Assembly (NCBI GenBank): GCA_028551475.1
Contig: CM052357.1
Location: 10,835,931-10,899,930 of the forward strand
Length of the DNA stretch: 64,000 bases
Reading direction: 5' to 3'
Origin: Casuarina equisetifolia
Lineage: Eukaryota > Streptophyta > Magnoliopsida > Fagales > Casuarinaceae
Every line of letters starts with the position of its first letter. The stretch's first letter is position 1. The position numbers and the translations under genes were made by a program. Positions 62,455 to 64,000 of the stretch are shown here, piece after piece. The notes under the pieces are model-generated. The model was not told the DNA's origin and ran no database searches. It saw nothing but the letters and a program-made list of their open reading frames with translations.

Positions 62455-63095
62455 GTGAAGTGTCTTATCAGTTTCTAGTATAAATTATGCATGTCCTAGT
62501 AAACACTGGAGTTTGGACCAGGCGAAAGACATTATTCTTTTTTGTTTTGGTTTGTATTTGACTGAACATTATCCCGATTTGATACATATACAAGCGACAT
62601 ATTTTGCTTTGGTAACTCATTTTGTCTTTCTCTGGTTGTAGAATAGCAGTACCGGGCCAGGGTAGAGTAAGTTGTTTACTTCTTGCAAAGCACAAATATG
62701 TAACAGTTCATTATTTATAAAAGTGACATACTTGCCACGAAAGGAAAATACAATTTTTACACGTCCTTGGTTGGTTAGAAGAACATGGCAGGTGCCAGTT
62801 ACTGATTTGTCTGGTCTTGTATGTTGCTGGTGCTGCAACTGTTGAAATATTATTGAGTGCCAAGCTGCGACATGCTTAGTTTAGCATCAAATTCAACACA
62901 CTTACCTAATGATGTGACAAAATTGTTTGTTACGTAGAAATATATCTATTGAACACAAATAGTGTGAGTATTTTGCCTAGAAATAAAAGTGTCTAAGAGA
63001 GTGAGGGGAAGGGTATATCACTTAGGCATTTATTCATAAGTCTAGTGCTTTGTGAAATTTCTTGGGATTCTCAATTCATCTGTGTCAAAAGACCT
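62455..63095. other. No gene recognised
   Basis: Sequence between the last readable PDS5-like exon and the next Copia LTR. No further PDS5 exon was found. Confidence 0.4.
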
Positions 63096-64000
63096 TGAAT
63101 ATAGGTAAAAATTGCTCATTTCATTCATATAAGCAAGAAAACCTCTTGATACAAAATGGGTTATTGTTCCCGTGGTGAGTTTTACATTACAATATCAACA
63201 TCTATTTATAAAGAAAGAAAATGAAACACAACGGGGAGAAGGAAGGGATAAGCTTATCCACGTCTTGTCTCCACACGTCGCGCATGTCCCTGCTGCTTGA
63301 AGTGATTCACGGCAGCTACTGTGAGTAGCTGCTACGCGTGCTGCCTGGCGGTGGAGTGTCTTACAGCAGCTACGAAAGTAGCTGCTGTCTAAGTGAGGTA
63401 GCTAACAGGGTAGCAACTAGTGGTGACGTGGCTGCCCATGTAACCACATATCTGAACACCCCTCCTCAAACTGATGGTCGATAAGAGTTGATGACATTCA
63501 GTTTGCCAAGGAGATGTGTATGCTAATTCGCTCCAAGAGCCTTTGTGAAGACATCTATTGGTTGATCTTTGGTTCCAACATGATGTGTTTTGATGAGGCC
63601 ACGCTTTATCTTTTCCCTAATGAAGTGACACTTGACATCTATGTGCTTAGTGCGCTGATGCACCATGGGATTTGCTAATAGTTCCATTGCGGCCTTATTA
63701 TCATAATATAGAGTCACTGGTTTTGGGACTTCAATTCCCATATCTCCAAGTAAGCTTAGTAACCAGATGATTTCACATGATGTGTAAGTCATTGCTCGAT
63801 ACTCTGCTTCTATTGAGGAAAGAGTTACCACTGCCTGTTTCTTGCTTTTCCAAGAGATGAGGGTGTCGCCAAGCATGATGCAGAAACCAGTGACAAATTT
63901 CCTCTCAACCTTGCAAGTGGTGTAGTCCGAGTCACAGAATGCTCTCATTTGGTAACCTCCTGAAGCAGGAATGAATAAACCGGTGCCTGGACAGCTCTCA
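63096..64000 (-). mobile_element. Copia element on the minus strand, 3' part only, continuing past the window
   Basis: 3' LTR from 63458 (minus-strand start TGTTCAGATATG after polypurine GAGGAGGGG) down to about 63096 (end tentative). Upstream on the minus strand an uninterrupted frame (63523-63948, 141 codons) encodes the Copia RNase H: CDSDY, LSSIEAEYRAM, KHIDVKCHFIREKI and a final DVFTKAL. The open frame makes this the best preserved Copia in the window, but only its 3' end is visible. Confidence 0.9.
63312..63388. other. Two hairpins with the same stem inside the Copia LTR
   Basis: GCAGCTAC (63312-63319) pairs with GTAGCTGC (63325-63332) around a 5-base loop. ACAGCAGCTAC (63363-63373) pairs perfectly with GTAGCTGCTGT (63378-63388) around GAAA. 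Both share the GCAGCTAC core. Confidence 0.85.

Overview
This window is nuclear DNA of a flowering plant: intron-rich genes with GT-AG junctions, plant protein families (a plant-type COG1, a plant fumarase with a presequence, a PDS5/Tudor protein), abundant Ty1/copia elements, tRNA-derived SINEs, AT-rich spacers and (CT)n/(GA)n tracts. I cannot name the species. There is no CRISPR array, operon or prokaryotic feature.

Layout. 1-250: possible last exon of an unknown gene. 2162-7671: a Copia element with both LTRs, 5-bp target duplication, primer-binding site and polypurine tract, but broken coding sequence. 8.0-13.6 kb: mostly unexplained, with two SINE-like pieces and a probable COG1 leader. 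13683-22993 (+): the six-exon COG1 gene (conserved oligomeric Golgi complex subunit 1), with a one-base frameshift in exon 3. 23.3-23.8 kb: a gag-like relic. 25623-28909 (+): an intact three-exon CRAL-TRIO (GDAP2/Sec14-like) gene.

29.2-54.7 kb is a direct segmental duplication. Each copy carries a complete 18-exon fumarase (fumarate hydratase) gene on the minus strand: copy 1 at 31564-38127 (504 codons) and copy 2 at 47574-52894 (519 codons). Every splice junction was read by eye and phases close in both. The copies differ in the targeting region (copy 1 lacks 15 codons), in the number of promoter repeats (about 2 versus 4), and in post-duplication insertions (a solo LTR and a TRIM-like element in copy 1 introns). 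A composite AT-rich repeat lies beyond the 3' end of both, and an EXORDIUM-like fragment precedes copy 2. Between the copies are a decayed Copia relic and a LINE RNase H fragment.

54.7-57.4 kb is a decayed minus-strand Copia relic carrying a textbook SINE with a 15-bp target duplication. It is followed by a third, inverted fumarase fragment that keeps intron sequence (57.45-57.63 kb), then by the 3' half of a PDS5-like gene (57846-62454), which lacks its 5' exons and has stops and frameshifts. The window ends inside another minus-strand Copia element (63.1 kb onward).

I found no new molecular system. The most interesting biology is the fumarase pair: duplication of a TCA-cycle enzyme with divergence in its predicted mitochondrial presequence and promoter, which resembles the mitochondrial/cytosolic split known for Arabidopsis FUM1/FUM2.
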